Shown here one piece after another: positions 34,501 through 44,794 of a stretch of 64,000 nucleotides of DNA. Made by a program: the position numbers and the translations under genes. Source of the stretch: Zoroaster sp. YZ-2022 (lineage: Eukaryota > Echinodermata > Asteroidea > Forcipulatida > Zoroasteridae); contig CM055837.1 in the NCBI GenBank assembly GCA_029582265.1, positions 11,111,926 through 11,175,925 on the forward strand, in the 5' to 3' direction. Under the pieces are notes generated by a model, which did no database searches, was not told the DNA's origin, and was given only the letters and a program-made list of their open reading frames with translations. Positions within the stretch are counted from its first letter, which is position 1. Every line of letters starts with the position of its first letter.

Positions 34501-36430
34501 TATTATCGTGTTATCACCCAAGCTTAATGGATACAGATGAACAGTGGGACTCAGCTTCAACAAACAACACAGGGTCTACACAAAATATTCACTCTAGTGG
34601 TTGTTTGTTATTATGATTCATGGCTGCAATGCAAATACATAAAATAGGAGCCGTATTCAGTTAAACCAAATGTTCATTATATTGGGCCCCCATGCGATTG
34701 CTCATGGCTACTTACTTATTATTGGTCATTAAAACCCTCCTACAATCAGTGCAATTTTTGAAACAACCCATTCAGGCCACTCCAAGTCATTAGCTGTTGT
34801 TAGTGGCCTCCTATGGTTACCCTTCTGTGCACTGTCACGTCATTGAGATTGCAGGGTAAGGTGGTCTCCCATTGATACAGTGCAGGCCATACTAATATGT
34901 TCAAACATTTACAGTGGCCTTGGGTGGCACTCAGTTGATTTTGTAAGATTACTTGGAAAGGACAGCAGGCTTGTACATTTATGTACTGAAGGTTGCTCAA
35001 GAACAGAATTTTGTGGATCGGAGTGGCCTCCATGTGTAGGAGGGTTAAACTATAAAGACTGTGTGACGTAAGGCACCCCCACATGATCAAGTCTCAACCA
35101 ATCACAATGTCTGAACTGTTGTAAAATCACGATGAAAATATTTTAATACAAAAAATGTAAAATACAATGTATCATACCTCTATCCAGCCACACCCAAGCA
35201 TGCCCTGAAAATACTCAAGTCTGGCAACCAGGATACACTTATGGCATGGATATAACGTTCCTTCCTCCGAGCAGAGCACCACGTCGCACAGCTGGGAGAG
35301 CTGCCGTCGGTTGAACGCATCAAGTGTTTGGCATCAAGTGTTTTTTTTTTTTTTTTAATTTAAATTTAAACACTGCCCAAAAGAACAAGAAGCATGAGGG
35401 ATGCCGAAGCTAAAGTTCATATATTCTGAGTAGGTGGCAGATTAACCCTAACTCCCTAGGCCCATTTGCTTACACATAACCTGAATCCTTCCTAACTCCC
35501 TAGGCCCATTTGCTTACACATAACCTGAATCCTCCAAAATCCTTCAGTAGTAAAGCAAGCACATGACATGTATGCACACATGTGTTTCTAATGTGTGATA
35601 CATGTACATGGCCAGGGACCCTCCCTGCATGCATGGAGCAATAAACAGTGTCCACTGACCTTGCAATCACCACAACAAACATGGATGTACATGTACCATG
35701 GAAAGGCAAGTATGCCTAATAACCTCAATCCTCCAAAATCCTTCACTTTAGCAAAGAGCATGTAGCATGTAACCTCAATCCTTCAAAACCCTTCACTTTA
35801 GCAAAGAGCATATAGCATGTAACCTCAATCCTTCAAAATCCTTCACTTCAGCAAAGAGGATTTTGGAGGATTTGGGAAGGTTGGGGTTAATCAGATGATG
35901 ATGAACATTAGATTTGAAGGACTGACCAGATGGAACATTCACAACAGAGGCAGGTAAAGTGTTCCAGAGCCTGGCATGAGAAGCTAAAAAGGACCTCTGA
36001 TGCTGTGAGGTACAAGATTTTGGAATAACAAGTGTATGTTGATGGGAGGCAGATGACAGCCTGGTAGAACGGTATGCTTTAAGCTGAGGTAGTTTAAGAC
36101 TGTCCAGTGGATGAGGCAGCAGAGAACACGGCCTTTTGCGGAAGACTGTGAGACCAGCAACTTGTCTACAATGCCTCGGAGATTGAATACCAAGTGCACG
36201 TATGTTATGGTATTACACATGTGTATTTTTGCCAATAAAATACACACTTGCCACTGAATTGAGTCAGTATACCAGACATCATTCAAATGATGCAATTTTG
36301 CAAAGGACTTATTGAGCATTTACCTTGAGTACAATATCATGAATAGGGTCTGTTGTATCACCCTCGGAGAGAAGCTGCGACATATGTTTCACAATCAGAG
36401 ATGGTCCTACCACCGGAACTTCGGTTAAAA
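28571..36430 (-). CDS. IBTK: IBTK-like gene, left copy: BTB2 to linker exons (partial)
   Basis: Seven exons on the minus strand with GT-AG borders. 36324-36430 (VPVVGPSLIVKHMSQLL). 35178 to about 35330 (CDVVLCSEEG, CHKCILVARLEYF, start of BTB2). 33763-33961 (ILEYIYTDD, AEQLLIGRLKEICEVAL). 32282-32534 (NVAELLQFASVYRADQLKK, BACK-like), interrupted by an insertion. 31140-31777 (ITPYQEGPDIS, long linker). 30070-30288 (GPDLRSIM, KKSQKQRK). 28571-28714 (SSASFREL). Phases agree at every junction I could check; a Trp codon is split between the last two. The order and motifs match vertebrate IBTK, an ankyrin-RCC1-BTB protein that in mammals acts as a CUL3 ubiquitin-ligase substrate receptor. The ankyrin, RCC1 and first BTB exons are not in the 3 kb to the right, so this copy looks 5'-truncated. 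Its C-terminal exons are not downstream in this window. The acceptor of the 35.3-kb exon is not clear. Confidence 0.85.
29313..29448. mobile_element. AAGTAA-start repeat with long target duplication
   Basis: An element of about 120 bp begins AAGTAATATG, includes GTAGTAATTAGTTCTGAAAAG and ends in CAGTATGCTCTGATCGTCTT. It lies between two copies of ACAATGTAATTATTGTT (about 16 bp). It belongs to the family at 660-803 and 32338-32403 and sits in an IBTK intron. Confidence 0.65.
29595..29969. mobile_element. MITE with TTAACCCTCCTAC termini
   Basis: The 13-bp ends TTAACCCTCCTAC and GTAGGAGGGTTAA are exact inverted repeats. The interior is rich in ACCATTCAAAACCATT motifs. About 375 bp, non-coding, in an IBTK intron. 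A second member with the same ends is at 34733-35048. Confidence 0.8.
30595..30960 (-). mobile_element. tRNA-derived SINE
   Basis: On the minus strand an A-box-like TGGCCGACCGG (30941-30951) is followed about 50 nt later by a perfect B box GGTTCGAATCC (30884-30894). These are the internal RNA polymerase III promoter parts. The body continues to GCGCC-type sequence and ends in a simple (GTC/GTT)n tail at 30595-30640. Tail fragments of the same family lie at 4953-5010 and 34145-34205. It sits in an IBTK intron in the gene's own orientation. Confidence 0.85.
31995..32264. mobile_element. MITE with TTAACCCTAACC termini
   Basis: The inverted ends TTAACCCTAACC and GGTTAGGGTTAA enclose about 270 bp. 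The interior has TCCTCCAA/TTGGAGGA subterminal repeats. A related, longer element is at 35452-35890. The telomere-like CCCTAA at the tip is part of the terminal repeat. Confidence 0.75.
32338..32403 (-). mobile_element. 66-bp insertion in an IBTK coding exon, candidate introner
   Basis: Read on the minus strand, the exon motif LLEARTLEI is followed by this insertion, then by ILSNDVLLDL. The target sequence TGGAGATA occurs on both sides (32404-32411 and 32330-32337), an 8-bp duplication. The insert begins AGTAAGAC and ends GAAAAGAAC. Unspliced, it puts a stop in frame (AAT TGA). Using its GT (32402) and AG (32341) as splice sites removes 62 nt and leaves 12 nt, four codons, in frame. It matches the first part of the dispersed repeat at 660-735. 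Confidence 0.7.
34009..34526. mobile_element. MITE with TAAGCTTGGG termini, carrying a nested SINE tail
   Basis: TAAGCTTGGGCGA at the left and TCACCCAAGCTTA at the right are inverted repeats; subterminal ATCGCGATAT motifs are also mirrored. Inside, 34145-34205 is a SINE tail fragment ((TAA)n then GCGCGCACATATCCACC and GGGCGCTCAAGGCGC). It lies in the IBTK intron between 33961 and 35178. Confidence 0.7.
34733..35048. mobile_element. MITE with AACCCTCCTAC termini, second copy
   Basis: Inverted ends AACCCTCCTAC and GTAGGAGGGTT match the element at 29595-29969, while the interior differs. About 316 bp, in an IBTK intron. Confidence 0.75.
35452..35890. mobile_element. MITE-like element with internal AATCCTTC repeats
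   Basis: TTAACCCTAACTCC at the left and GGTTGGGGTTAA at the right are imperfect inverted ends. Inside, ACCTCAATCCTCCAAAATCC and variants recur six or more times. It is related to 31995-32264. Confidence 0.65.
35891..36290 (-). mobile_element. LINE reverse-transcriptase C-terminal remnant
   Basis: Minus-strand translation gives LPHPLDSLKLPQLKAYRSTR, then QRSFLASHARLWNTLPASVV and SFKSNVHHHL. The RLWNTLP...SFK pattern is the usual C-terminal end of the ORF2 polyprotein of CR1/L2-type LINEs. No catalytic part is present and the frame opens only here, so it is a dead 5'-truncated insertion in an IBTK intron. A poly(A)-like run on the same strand at 35341-35357 may be its tail. Confidence 0.75.
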
Positions 36431-36578
36431 CTACATAAGAAAAAATGTACAGGATAGGAAAGATAATGTTTCATGACAAAGAGGCTATGAGTTTGGTTGA
36501 AGGGGCTGCCCTTCCGCCAAAGATAAGTAAATGAAAGGAGTTTGCAAGGAACATTCAGCCAGTTCCAAACTAATCTAA

Positions 36579-36838
36579 GGGAGGAGGGCCAAAGTCATGG
36601 TACAGCCAAGCCTTTGAGAAGCCTGGCCAGGCCCGGGCTTTGCCTAGGCCCAGAGGTCTATATAATCCTCTAGCAGAGCACAAAAAACCCTCTACTAATG
36701 AATAGATGTCTAATCTATTTTGTTCACAACTGCGGCCATTATAATGAGCTCTACTTGGCTGGGCTAGAGTGCCAGGTAGCCTGGGCCAGGCCGGGCTTCT
36801 CAAAGGCTTGGCTGTACCATGACTTTGGCCCTCCTCCC
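36579..36838. mobile_element. PIF/Harbinger-like MITE with about 45-bp perfect termini
   Basis: The left arm GGGAGGAGGGCCAAAGTCAT and onward (36579-36625) is repeated in inverse at 36792-36838. Both ends are flanked by TAA. 260 bp, non-coding. The long intact arms suggest recent insertion. Confidence 0.85.
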
Positions 36839-37084
36839 TAAAACATGTTTGAAAATTATCAGACAAATTACAAAAAATTACACATTTAAAGCCACTATGC
36901 ACTATTCTGGAATATTAAAAAACATAAATGATCTCAGTTTTACATGAAAATTACTTGGTGTTAAGCTCATGATGGTATCAAGCATCCCTTGAAATATTTC
37001 TGTCTCGGGTCCAATCCGAGGACAGAAATTCCCTGTTGGAATGACTACAAACAATCTGAATGCATTTTGACTATTTTCTCATTT

Positions 37085-37450
37085 AAATAAAGCTGAAACT
37101 TGGTTTTTATCCATATCTCTTGATTGTTATAAAGTATGGATGCATTTACAGACATTGGTTGGTTTCTGTACATATCTCTTGATTGTTATAAAGTATGGAT
37201 GCATTTACAGACATTGGTTGGTTTCTGTACATATCTCTTGATTCTTATAAAGTATGGATGCATTTACAGACATTGGTTGGTTTCTGTACATATCTCTTGA
37301 TTCTTATAGAGTATGGATGCATTTACAGACACGGGTTGGTTTCTGTACATATCTCTTGATTCTCATCAAGTATGGATGCATTTACAGACACCGGTTGGTT
37401 CCTCTACATATCTCTTGATTCTTATCAAGTAGGGATGCATTTACAGACAT
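37085..37450. repeat. 60-bp tandem repeat, about six copies
   Basis: The unit contains CATATCTCTTGATTGTTATA, AAGTATGGATGCATTTACAG and ACATTGGTTGGTTTCTGTA. Copies diverge to the right. It abuts a TA microsatellite. Confidence 0.9.
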
Positions 37451-37467
37451 ATATATATATATATATA

Positions 37468-37739
37468 CTGAGACGCAATAGAAACTTACCACTTTTTCGA
37501 CCTTAAATTATCAGTAATCACAATGCACAAATGTAATATGTGCACTCATTTTGGCAACGTGACCCTCTGACGTTTCGCGGTGAAGTGGATACAGATGGGA
37601 TCGAGTACAGTGGACAAAACGTCGACATTTCCTCAATAAAATGCCAACATTTCTAATCCAAATTGTTGTGTTGTCTCATTTTGAACCATTACAATTTTAT
37701 GCTATTCCAAAACAAGTGGTAAGTTTCTATTGCGTCTCA

Positions 37740-37740
<1 letters not shown>
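37468..37740. mobile_element. Tc1/mariner-type MITE in a TA microsatellite
   Basis: CTGAGACGCAATAGAAACTT and ACCACTT at the left are mirrored exactly at the right end (27-28 bp). The element is flanked by TA runs, as expected for TA target sites. 273 bp, no transposase. Confidence 0.85.
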
Positions 37741-37803
<63 letters not shown>

Positions 37804-37826
37804 ATATCTATATCTATATCTATATA

Positions 37827-37866
<40 letters not shown>
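37741..37866. repeat. (TA)n microsatellite
   Basis: About 125 bp of TA dinucleotides with a central TATATC variant block. The IYIYIY open frames on both strands are artefacts. A second (TA)n tract is at 41053-41100. Confidence 0.95.
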
Positions 37867-37869
<3 letters not shown>

Positions 37870-38540
37870 TTTGACTGTGAGTTCGGTAGATTGTGCTCTT
37901 TTATTTTTAAACAAGTGGTTTCACATTTCACATCATTTATATAATACTCAGTCTCAACTTCAATACAAACTATTTGTATATGGAAACCAAATAGCTACCA
38001 CTTCAAAGAACAGGCACACAATTATTTGCAGAAAATGTCTCTATATACATTGTTTTAATATCTGTTATAACATTAATTGTGATATTAAGCCTCAGTTTGT
38101 TAGCCACAGTGTTATAATTTAATCAACAGTTGATTAACACTGTGATGGATTTATGAGTAAAAATTAATTTTGGAAAAATTGCTGTGAAGTGAATTCTGGG
38201 TCAAAAATGATAACAAATAAAAGAGTAATAAAAATAATAATTTAAAATTTATAGAGCGCTATTTTCATAAAGTGATCAATGGTGCTTCACAAATTGCATG
38301 CCACCAACACAAAATTACAACTTAAATAAAAATAAAACGGATCTCTATCAACAAAGTATCAATACAGTTTAGCTGGTCTAAATGTAGTTTAACTGGTCTA
38401 AATGTGGGCAAAACATAAAACACAATCAAATTTGAAACTAACATCAGGTCAACTGATCAGAACAAAATATTTTCTTAATTGAATTGCCAGGCAGTTCAAC
38501 TTATTTATTTTTTTCATAATGAACAATATATATGTGTATA

Positions 38541-38827
38541 TGTGACCCCGCACGGCGGATGTTTATTTCACGAAGTGTGTGAAAAAGAGAAATTCCGAGA
38601 ACCATTTTGCGGCTGTTAGTGCATTTTTTTTTTCAAAACATCCTGTATTTCTCGAAATGGTAATTTCATTGTTTTTCGACTTTCAAAGTCCATAACTTCC
38701 AACAGAATGCATGATGGATATAATTTTTTCACCACTGAAAAGCTAAAGAGTTGCCCTTTAATATGATACCAATAACTTTTTTTTCTTTTCTGGGACGTTT
38801 TTGTGGGTTTTGTCATGCTAGGTCACA
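38541..38827. mobile_element. MITE with TGTGACC termini
   Basis: TGTGACC and GGTCACA end a 287-bp segment with TA on both sides. No coding capacity. The short terminal match leaves some doubt about the exact borders. Confidence 0.55.
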
Positions 38828-38861
38828 TATGTTACTGTTCCATATGTTTATGGGTAATATA

Positions 38862-39123
38862 CTACTCAAAACAATTTAGGGAATACCGGAATAATCTCAG
38901 TTAAAGCAAGATCATTTATTTCAGATAAACACAATGTTTCACATAATTGATGAGAAACAACTGCACAATGAAACAGATGATAAAGGATGCATGTAGTGAT
39001 TACACATTTCATGACATGACTACTGAAAGAGAGAGGGGGTTGCAAATGAAAATCCCGGTTCATGGAACATTTCAAATCTATTTGATGTTAAAAATCCGGT
39101 GTTCCATAAATTGTTTCGAGTAG
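38862..39123. mobile_element. Tc1/mariner-type MITE
   Basis: CTACTCAAAACAATTTAGGG and AATACCGG at the left match, inverted and with about four differences, CCGGTGTTCC ATAAATTG TTTCGAGTAG at the right. TA flanks both ends. 262 bp. Confidence 0.8.
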
Positions 39124-39319
39124 TATACAACAGACAGATGGACAGAAGAACAAACTGAATTAGGGGTGTAGTCAGGTCTTTTTTATATTGCTGTGGCTAT
39201 CATTACGTGCCCGTAATAAATAAAGTCAATCAAACAGCACGACAGTCTTGAGAGTGGGTAGACTTAAGTTTCCCCTGGCTACACTCAACCTGACATATGA
39301 GGCCCTTTCATATTAACCA

Positions 39320-39690
39320 TAACCCCCTTCAACATCTGGCTAGACACCCTGCTCAACGCAACAACATCCATCAGTTGTCCAAGTGTGAAGCTGCCCTAAC
39401 CCCCTTCAACATCTGGCTAGACACCCTGCTCAATGCAACAACATCCATCAGTTGTCCGAGTGTGAAGCTGCCCTAACCCCCTTCAATAACTGGCTAGACA
39501 CCCTGCTCAATGCAACAACATCCATCAGTTGTCCGAGTGTGAAGCTTCCCTAACCCCCTTCAATAACTGGCTAGACACCCTGCTCAATGCAAGAACATCC
39601 ACCAGTTGGCCAAGTGTGAAGCCTGCTCAGTTCAACAAGATCCATCAGCAAGAACAAAGGATCTTTTGTTCTCTGCTCACTTCAACAAGA
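39320..39690. repeat. 77-bp tandem repeat, four to five copies
   Basis: The unit has CCCCCTTCAACATCTGGCTA, GACACCCTGCTCAATGCAAC and CATCAGTTGTCCGAGTGTGA. The later copies are shortened and diverged. It lies just beyond the 3' end of the IBTK C-terminal exon. Confidence 0.85.
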
Positions 39691-39748
39691 TCCACAAGAT
39701 GTTTATATTTGTTGCGTTCAGCATGGTTAGGGTTAAAGCAGCCTCTTG

Positions 39749-41051
39749 TTAACTTGTGTCCTTGTCTTTCTTCCAAAGGGGTGTTGCAATGACTTGTGTA
39801 GCCCGTTCTACAGTGATATACTCATCAGTTCTGTCCTGTATGTGGTAATGGGCTCGGAGTTCCTCCAGTGCTTTTTCCTCAATCTGTAAAATGGAGGGTA
39901 AGTCATTCATTCACTGATGTGATTTTAATTGATTTGAATTCAAATTTGTGCTTAAAACTTCTGATAACTAATATCTGTTCATCATAATGAAGTTGTGATC
40001 TAACATTCGGATTTGTTAGCACGCATTCAATTGTGGAAAAATGAATCACAGCATTGATCCATTTCAAGTTTGTAATATCACCAGAAGTCTATTACCTACA
40101 TGAAGTGTGACAGCCAGCTGTAGTCCATACCATGGTATTGTACTCCAAATGCGCACACGCACAACCAGCATGGTTACGAGTTTTGCTACACTGCCCGGCC
40201 TGCCGTGGGGCATCATGGGATCAGGCGCTTGACACGCAAAGCTAGTTCCGAGAACTAGATCTAGACGTGGGCAAACCATCAGCTGTGGGGAGAATGCGAT
40301 AAACGCAAAGGTGTGTGCACGACATATATCCTCTCATATACCGGGTAAGTCTCCCAGAATGCACTGCTTCTTTTAGAGTCCTTGCGTGTACGTAAGTCTG
40401 TGGAACAAAATGTCATGAATGGACCAATTCCATTGTTCTTGGAGTACTATGCCATGGACTAGGTTAGTACATGTGTGGCACACTTTATGTGTAGGTAATA
40501 GACTTCTGGTATCACATTTTGTCAAAAATGACACCATGTCAGACGGAATTTCTTGCGACATATAGTCACATCACCAACTTCACATCCAAATAGTTTTGTG
40601 ATTAGAATTCAATAATTTTGTAATCAAGTAATTACCAAAGGTTTACACTTTATAATATGTAAACACTTGGCAACTAAAATTAGACGTTTTTTGGTGAATT
40701 TTGTGAAAGTTTTCACCTGGATGAGAGAAAATGGTTTCTTGAGAGTCTTGGCGAGCGTCGCTTGCTGCTCGTTCTCCGTCTGGATGATTTTGGAGAAGCT
40801 GACATGACCCACTGGAGGAGAACTGGCTTGAAGATGCCAAGGACTAACAAGAAAACAAGGGGAAAAAAGATACTTATGTAACTAAGTGTAGACATCTGTC
40901 TCAAATGTACAAATTTTGCAACGTGTGCCCTCAACAGCTCATGCACGGTACGAATACCAGCATTAAAGGTACGGTATAAAAATAACCAAAAAGTCAAATT
41001 GTAATGTGATACTTATTTGGTGTAAAGTGGATGAGGGTATTAATTTTCCCC

Positions 41052-41087
<36 letters not shown>

Positions 41088-41887
41088 ATATATATATATT
41101 TCTGTCTGAGCTGCTGTCACTTTTAAGAAAAGTAATTTCCAGTTACAATTTAGGAAAGAGTACTCTGTCATAAATTCCTTTTGTGACTGCAAGGGTCAAA
41201 ATCAGTCAACATTTTGAAATACTTGCCAAGGTATATCTAGTGCACTTAAAAGTCGAACACTGTCAAACCTAAGTACGTTTATAGGTCCAAGTGAGTCAAC
41301 CGCTTTTGACTGGTAAAAGCATTGTCTGGTATTGTTGAGGGTGAGCGGCGTAGCCAGGACTTTTTCAGTGGGGGGGTGGGCACAGGGGGGCATTGCTTTT
41401 CAGTGGTTTTTTTCCCTTTTCTATTTTTTTTTTTTTTGAGGCACTATCAGGATTTTTTGTGGGGGGGGGCAATGCCACTGTTGAGGGTGGTCAAAATGAC
41501 AATAAAAAAAACAGTCAAAAATGCCCGTGTGTACATTTGGGTCAACAGTCAAAACAGGCAGTTGACTGGTTTTGACCTCTACAGCTACTTGCCACTGAAG
41601 TTAATAGAATGTATACAAAACATGTGCGTTCACTCTTTTCTCGTGAACCACATCAAGGAATAAGCTGAAACTTTCACAGGTTGGTTGATTTATGTAACCT
41701 CATTGGTGTAACTTTTTATTATTTATCAATATCAATATCAATAACACGCAATCATAAATGAAATGAAAATCAATCTTACTTTTCAGGTGTTTCTGGATGA
41801 CTTATCTCTTGAGAGGATGCTTCAGTTGATGACCAGAGACTGTGATCAGACTCCGAGGCTTGTCTTGTGCGAGATACGATACCAAAA
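39749..41887 (-). CDS. IBTK: IBTK-like gene, right copy: last three coding exons
   Basis: Exons on the minus strand: 41780-41887 (FGIVSRTRQASESD), 40717-40843 (NPWHLQASSPP, HVSFSKIIQTENEQQ, KPFSLIQ) and 39749-39883 (IEEKALEELRAHY, DEYITVERATQV, PLWKK, then TAA). All borders are GT-AG and the phases are continuous. The NPW, SLIQIEE and YITVER motifs and the final PLW match the conserved C-terminus of vertebrate IBTK. These exons should come after one like 28571-28714, whose phase fits 41887, but that exon lies to the left here. With the corrupted copy at 61.7-64 kb placed upstream on the minus strand, the order becomes correct and genes E-G fall inside the intervening intron. Confidence 0.85.
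40080..40510. mobile_element. MITE with ACCAGAAGTCTATTACC termini
   Basis: ACCAGAAGTCTATTACCTAC and its inverse near 40489-40510 bound a 431-bp segment in the last IBTK intron. ATC occurs on both sides. The interior holds mirrored CATACCATGG/CCATGGACT pieces. No gene inside. Confidence 0.75.
41190..41605. mobile_element. MITE-like repeat, interrupted by a nested insertion
   Basis: The sequence from CAAAATCAGTCAAC to GCTACTTGCCACTGAAGTT is homologous, inverted, to 24170-24461. It is split by a 135-bp G-rich insert (41344-41478) flanked by an 11-bp duplication, TGTTGAGGGTG (41333-41343 and 41479-41489). Confidence 0.7.
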
Positions 41888-42026
41888 CTGTAACCAAGTA
41901 TAGGAACATTTTAAAGGGATGAATTACTATTCATGGGTGGCAATAACTGCACTGGTATGTGGGAACGTACGTTCATTTGAACATGCTAGTTTTCAAGAAA
42001 TATATCAATCCTAAAACTATCACTAA

Positions 42027-42399
42027 GGCCAACAAAAAAAAGTCTCCAATTTCTGGTATCCACGCGCGTCGCCTCAGAGCCACACGTCACCATTTTTAAT
42101 TTTCCTTTTTTTTTGGGTTATAAAACGATGTCCAATTGTATCAAAAATTGCTGGATCGATTGGAATTCTCCCGTGCTATTTTTTAACGACATTTTCACAT
42201 TAGGGTATGAACGTTCGTCCGATTTGTGAGGCCTCTCTTAGCCACCATACTTTGTGTATGGGAAATTTGGTCTGGTTCCAATAACTGTGTATACATGTAT
42301 CACATATTTTACTGGCTGGTAAAAAATAAAATAATAAAAAAATAAATAAATAAAAAAAGCATTACCACACTGATTTTGAAGCCTTTTTTTTGGTTGGCC
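42027..42399. mobile_element. PIF/Harbinger-type MITE, copy outside the array
   Basis: It starts GGCCAACAAAAAAAAGTCTC and ends TTTTTTTTGGTTGGCC, with TAA on both sides. Internally it is the reverse complement of the MITEs upstream of the MYND genes (CCACCATACTTTGTGTATGG). It lies upstream (on the minus strand) of the 41.8-kb IBTK exon, in the intron that holds genes E-G. Confidence 0.85.
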
Positions 42400-42712
42400 T
42401 AATGGGGTCGATTTCAACTGTACTATCCTGATCAGTATATACTTTTATCCTGATTGAATTCCTACTCTCCTAATGGACAATATTACCCTAAGTGCCATAT
42501 ACCATTGGGAATCTTGCTTATGCTCAACCCAGTGTTAGTGACAGAAATCTGAACTTTGGCTTGTTGCCACCTTCCACTCATTTTTGGATGCCAAGTATCA
42601 TATTCCAACATTTACGTATACAAATGTTTCTTTATGGTCACCAAGACAGCTTGAATTGTAATTTGACAAAGGGATGAATCATATTCAAAGCATGTAATTA
42701 TATTTAAAAGCA

Positions 42713-42778
42713 TTAGGAACAAATTGAGATTTTCTTGGGTACGTACATGTACCTCAGAAAATCTCAATTTGTTCCTAA
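42713..42778. repeat. perfect 23-bp-stem hairpin
   Basis: Arms 42713-42735 and 42756-42778 are exact inverse repeats with a 20-nt loop that is itself GTACATGTAC-rich. It could be a small foldback element or a structured RNA. Nothing else marks a gene. Confidence 0.8.
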
Positions 42779-43295
42779 AGGTTTCCAATATACGAAATGC
42801 ATGTAATTACAGCTTGGTACAGTCACATAGTACTGTAAATTTGAAGATGGTTGGTATCATGGGTTGGTATCACATGATATAACAATGCTTATTTTTGGAG
42901 GAGGTGAACTTTCTCTATTATGACTGTGCCGGGTATTCGGGTACCCGGGTACCCGGATACTTGACCGAAACTGTCATTACCCGGTTCCATTTTCCAGTTC
43001 AGCCACATAAATGGAAGTGTCAGATTTTTTGTTTACAATATATGTGTGTGGGGAATGGGGATGCTATGAGTCATTTTTAATATAGAAGCGGGAAATTATT
43101 ACAGTAAGTCCACATTTATTATGAGTCTAATAAATGAAGAAAAACTTGTGTTCATGTTGATTATTTTAATTCATTGTTGAAGAATGTTATTCTAACATAC
43201 GTGAATACAGCACTGATAACATTTTGCTAACTTATTATTATTAAACTGTATTTCAATAACATTGTGAAATGATATATCTTGTATGTGTTTTTCTG

Positions 43296-44352
43296 CAGAG
43301 ATGCCAACATTGAACTCCAAAAAATAGTAGCATCTATTGAAAAAAAAAATCGCAAAAATCTAACGCTAAAAAATGCATGTCCGGATTTTGGGCAATTTCA
43401 GCGCCGCACTCGGTGTGAACCCCGCTGGCGGTAGTGGGACTGGGGGCAGAGTAAATTGGAGGAAAATACTCAATGAAAAAATTATGAAATTATAACAATG
43501 CTAGACGTATCTTATCTTAAAAAGCTCACAATAATGATCTTCCGAATTAGTAATCCATGCATCAATCACGTTACAATTTTGATTATAATACTAACTGTTC
43601 TCTTTCTTGGGGTCTCGAAGGCAAATAACAAATTGATAGCCTTAGCTAGGCCTAGCCTAGCCCTAGCTCACCTGGGCCCAATTTCATGGCGCTGCTTACC
43701 ACAGAATTCTGCGCTTACGGCGCCATAAAAAGCGTGTGATTCTATGCGCCGTAAGCGCAGAATTCTGCAGTAAGCAGTGCCTGCTTGCCTGACACTGAAG
43801 TCGCACTTGCAAAGAAGCTTCGAGAAATTAAAAGGTTGTGCGCGAGCACAATAATGTGCGCATGTACACGTGTGCGCATGTACACGTGTACACACAAGCT
43901 ACCTCACCGACAACCTCATTCCCCACGGGTATGCTCATTATTCCCCATTTTTTATATGTAATAGAGATCAATGGGTACGATCTTGCAAATAATGTACAGA
44001 TGTACAGGCAGGGTACATGTGGTAGGTAGGCGGTCGAATCCAGCGCGCTCGATCGCGCTTGTGTGTGATACGTAATCGTGTGAATTCGCCGCTAATCCCG
44101 CTATCGTCGCTTTTTACCACCACTGCGGTTTATATTTAAAAGGTTGTTGTTTTGTTTTTTCATTTTTAAAATTATTTTTCATCATTTTTATTTCCACTTA
44201 ATAGTTCATTCATTGTTTGCTTGTATTGTAACTATCTACAATTATACTGGGGCGGCTTGTTTAGCGTATTTCAATGAAGTATAATCGTAGAGTCGTATTC
44301 ACGGCTCAAAATCGTATTTGCTACACCCAAATCGTCTATGTTGGCATCTCTG
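43296..44352. mobile_element. hAT-like non-autonomous DNA transposon upstream of gene E
   Basis: CAGAGATGCCAACAT at the left and ATGTTGGCATCTCTG at the right are inverted. The flanks TTTTCTGC and GTTTCTGG agree at six of eight positions, as for an aged 8-bp hAT target duplication. Sister spacers are continuous here (GGGTTTTTCTG followed by the TTTAATAATTAA or GTCAAATAATTAA type). A nested foldback with CAGAATTCTGCGCTTACGGC arms lies at about 43690-43785. No transposase seen. 1,057 bp. Confidence 0.75.
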
Positions 44353-44469
44353 TTTCTGGTCTAATAATTAACTAGAAAAGCACTCATTGAAATGCACACA
44401 CAATGTACTCTCATAATTGGTGCCCCATATTTGCATTTAAGTCCAATGTGCAATGTGATAAGCTATTCA

Positions 44470-44607
44470 GATCAACCCACATTTTGTCAGCCATTTATAA
44501 CTGGAATCCAGAACATTACGGACAGACCACAAGCATCACCTTAAGTAACTCAGCTTTTTCATCTTGTGGATTAATAGGACTAAATTCAAGAATATATTCA
44601 CAAAAAG
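44470..44607 (+). promoter_or_regulatory. gene E putative core promoter and 5' exon
   Basis: TTTATAA is at 44494-44500 and the donor AAAAAG/GTGAGT at 44607/44608. As in D, the block stays open in frame with MDVQRG (YNWNPEHYGQTTSITLSNS...RIYSQK). The upstream spacer is short here because the PIF-type MITE is absent. Confidence 0.45.
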
Positions 44608-44794
44608 GTGAGTTAACCGTAACAATAAGCAGCCTATCATGTAAAAACAAATTAAAAAAGTGAAAAGATTTTTTGACAATGATAATTTCTGTTTACACTG
44701 GATAAGAAATTAATTACATGTTCACTCTCTAGACTCTGCCATTTTGGCAAACTATTGAGTGCATTGTTTTATCACTTCTCATACAGTGATCATC

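Noticed and set aside
37641..38122. Open frames rich in IYIYIY on both strands
   Set aside because: Produced by the (TA)n microsatellite.
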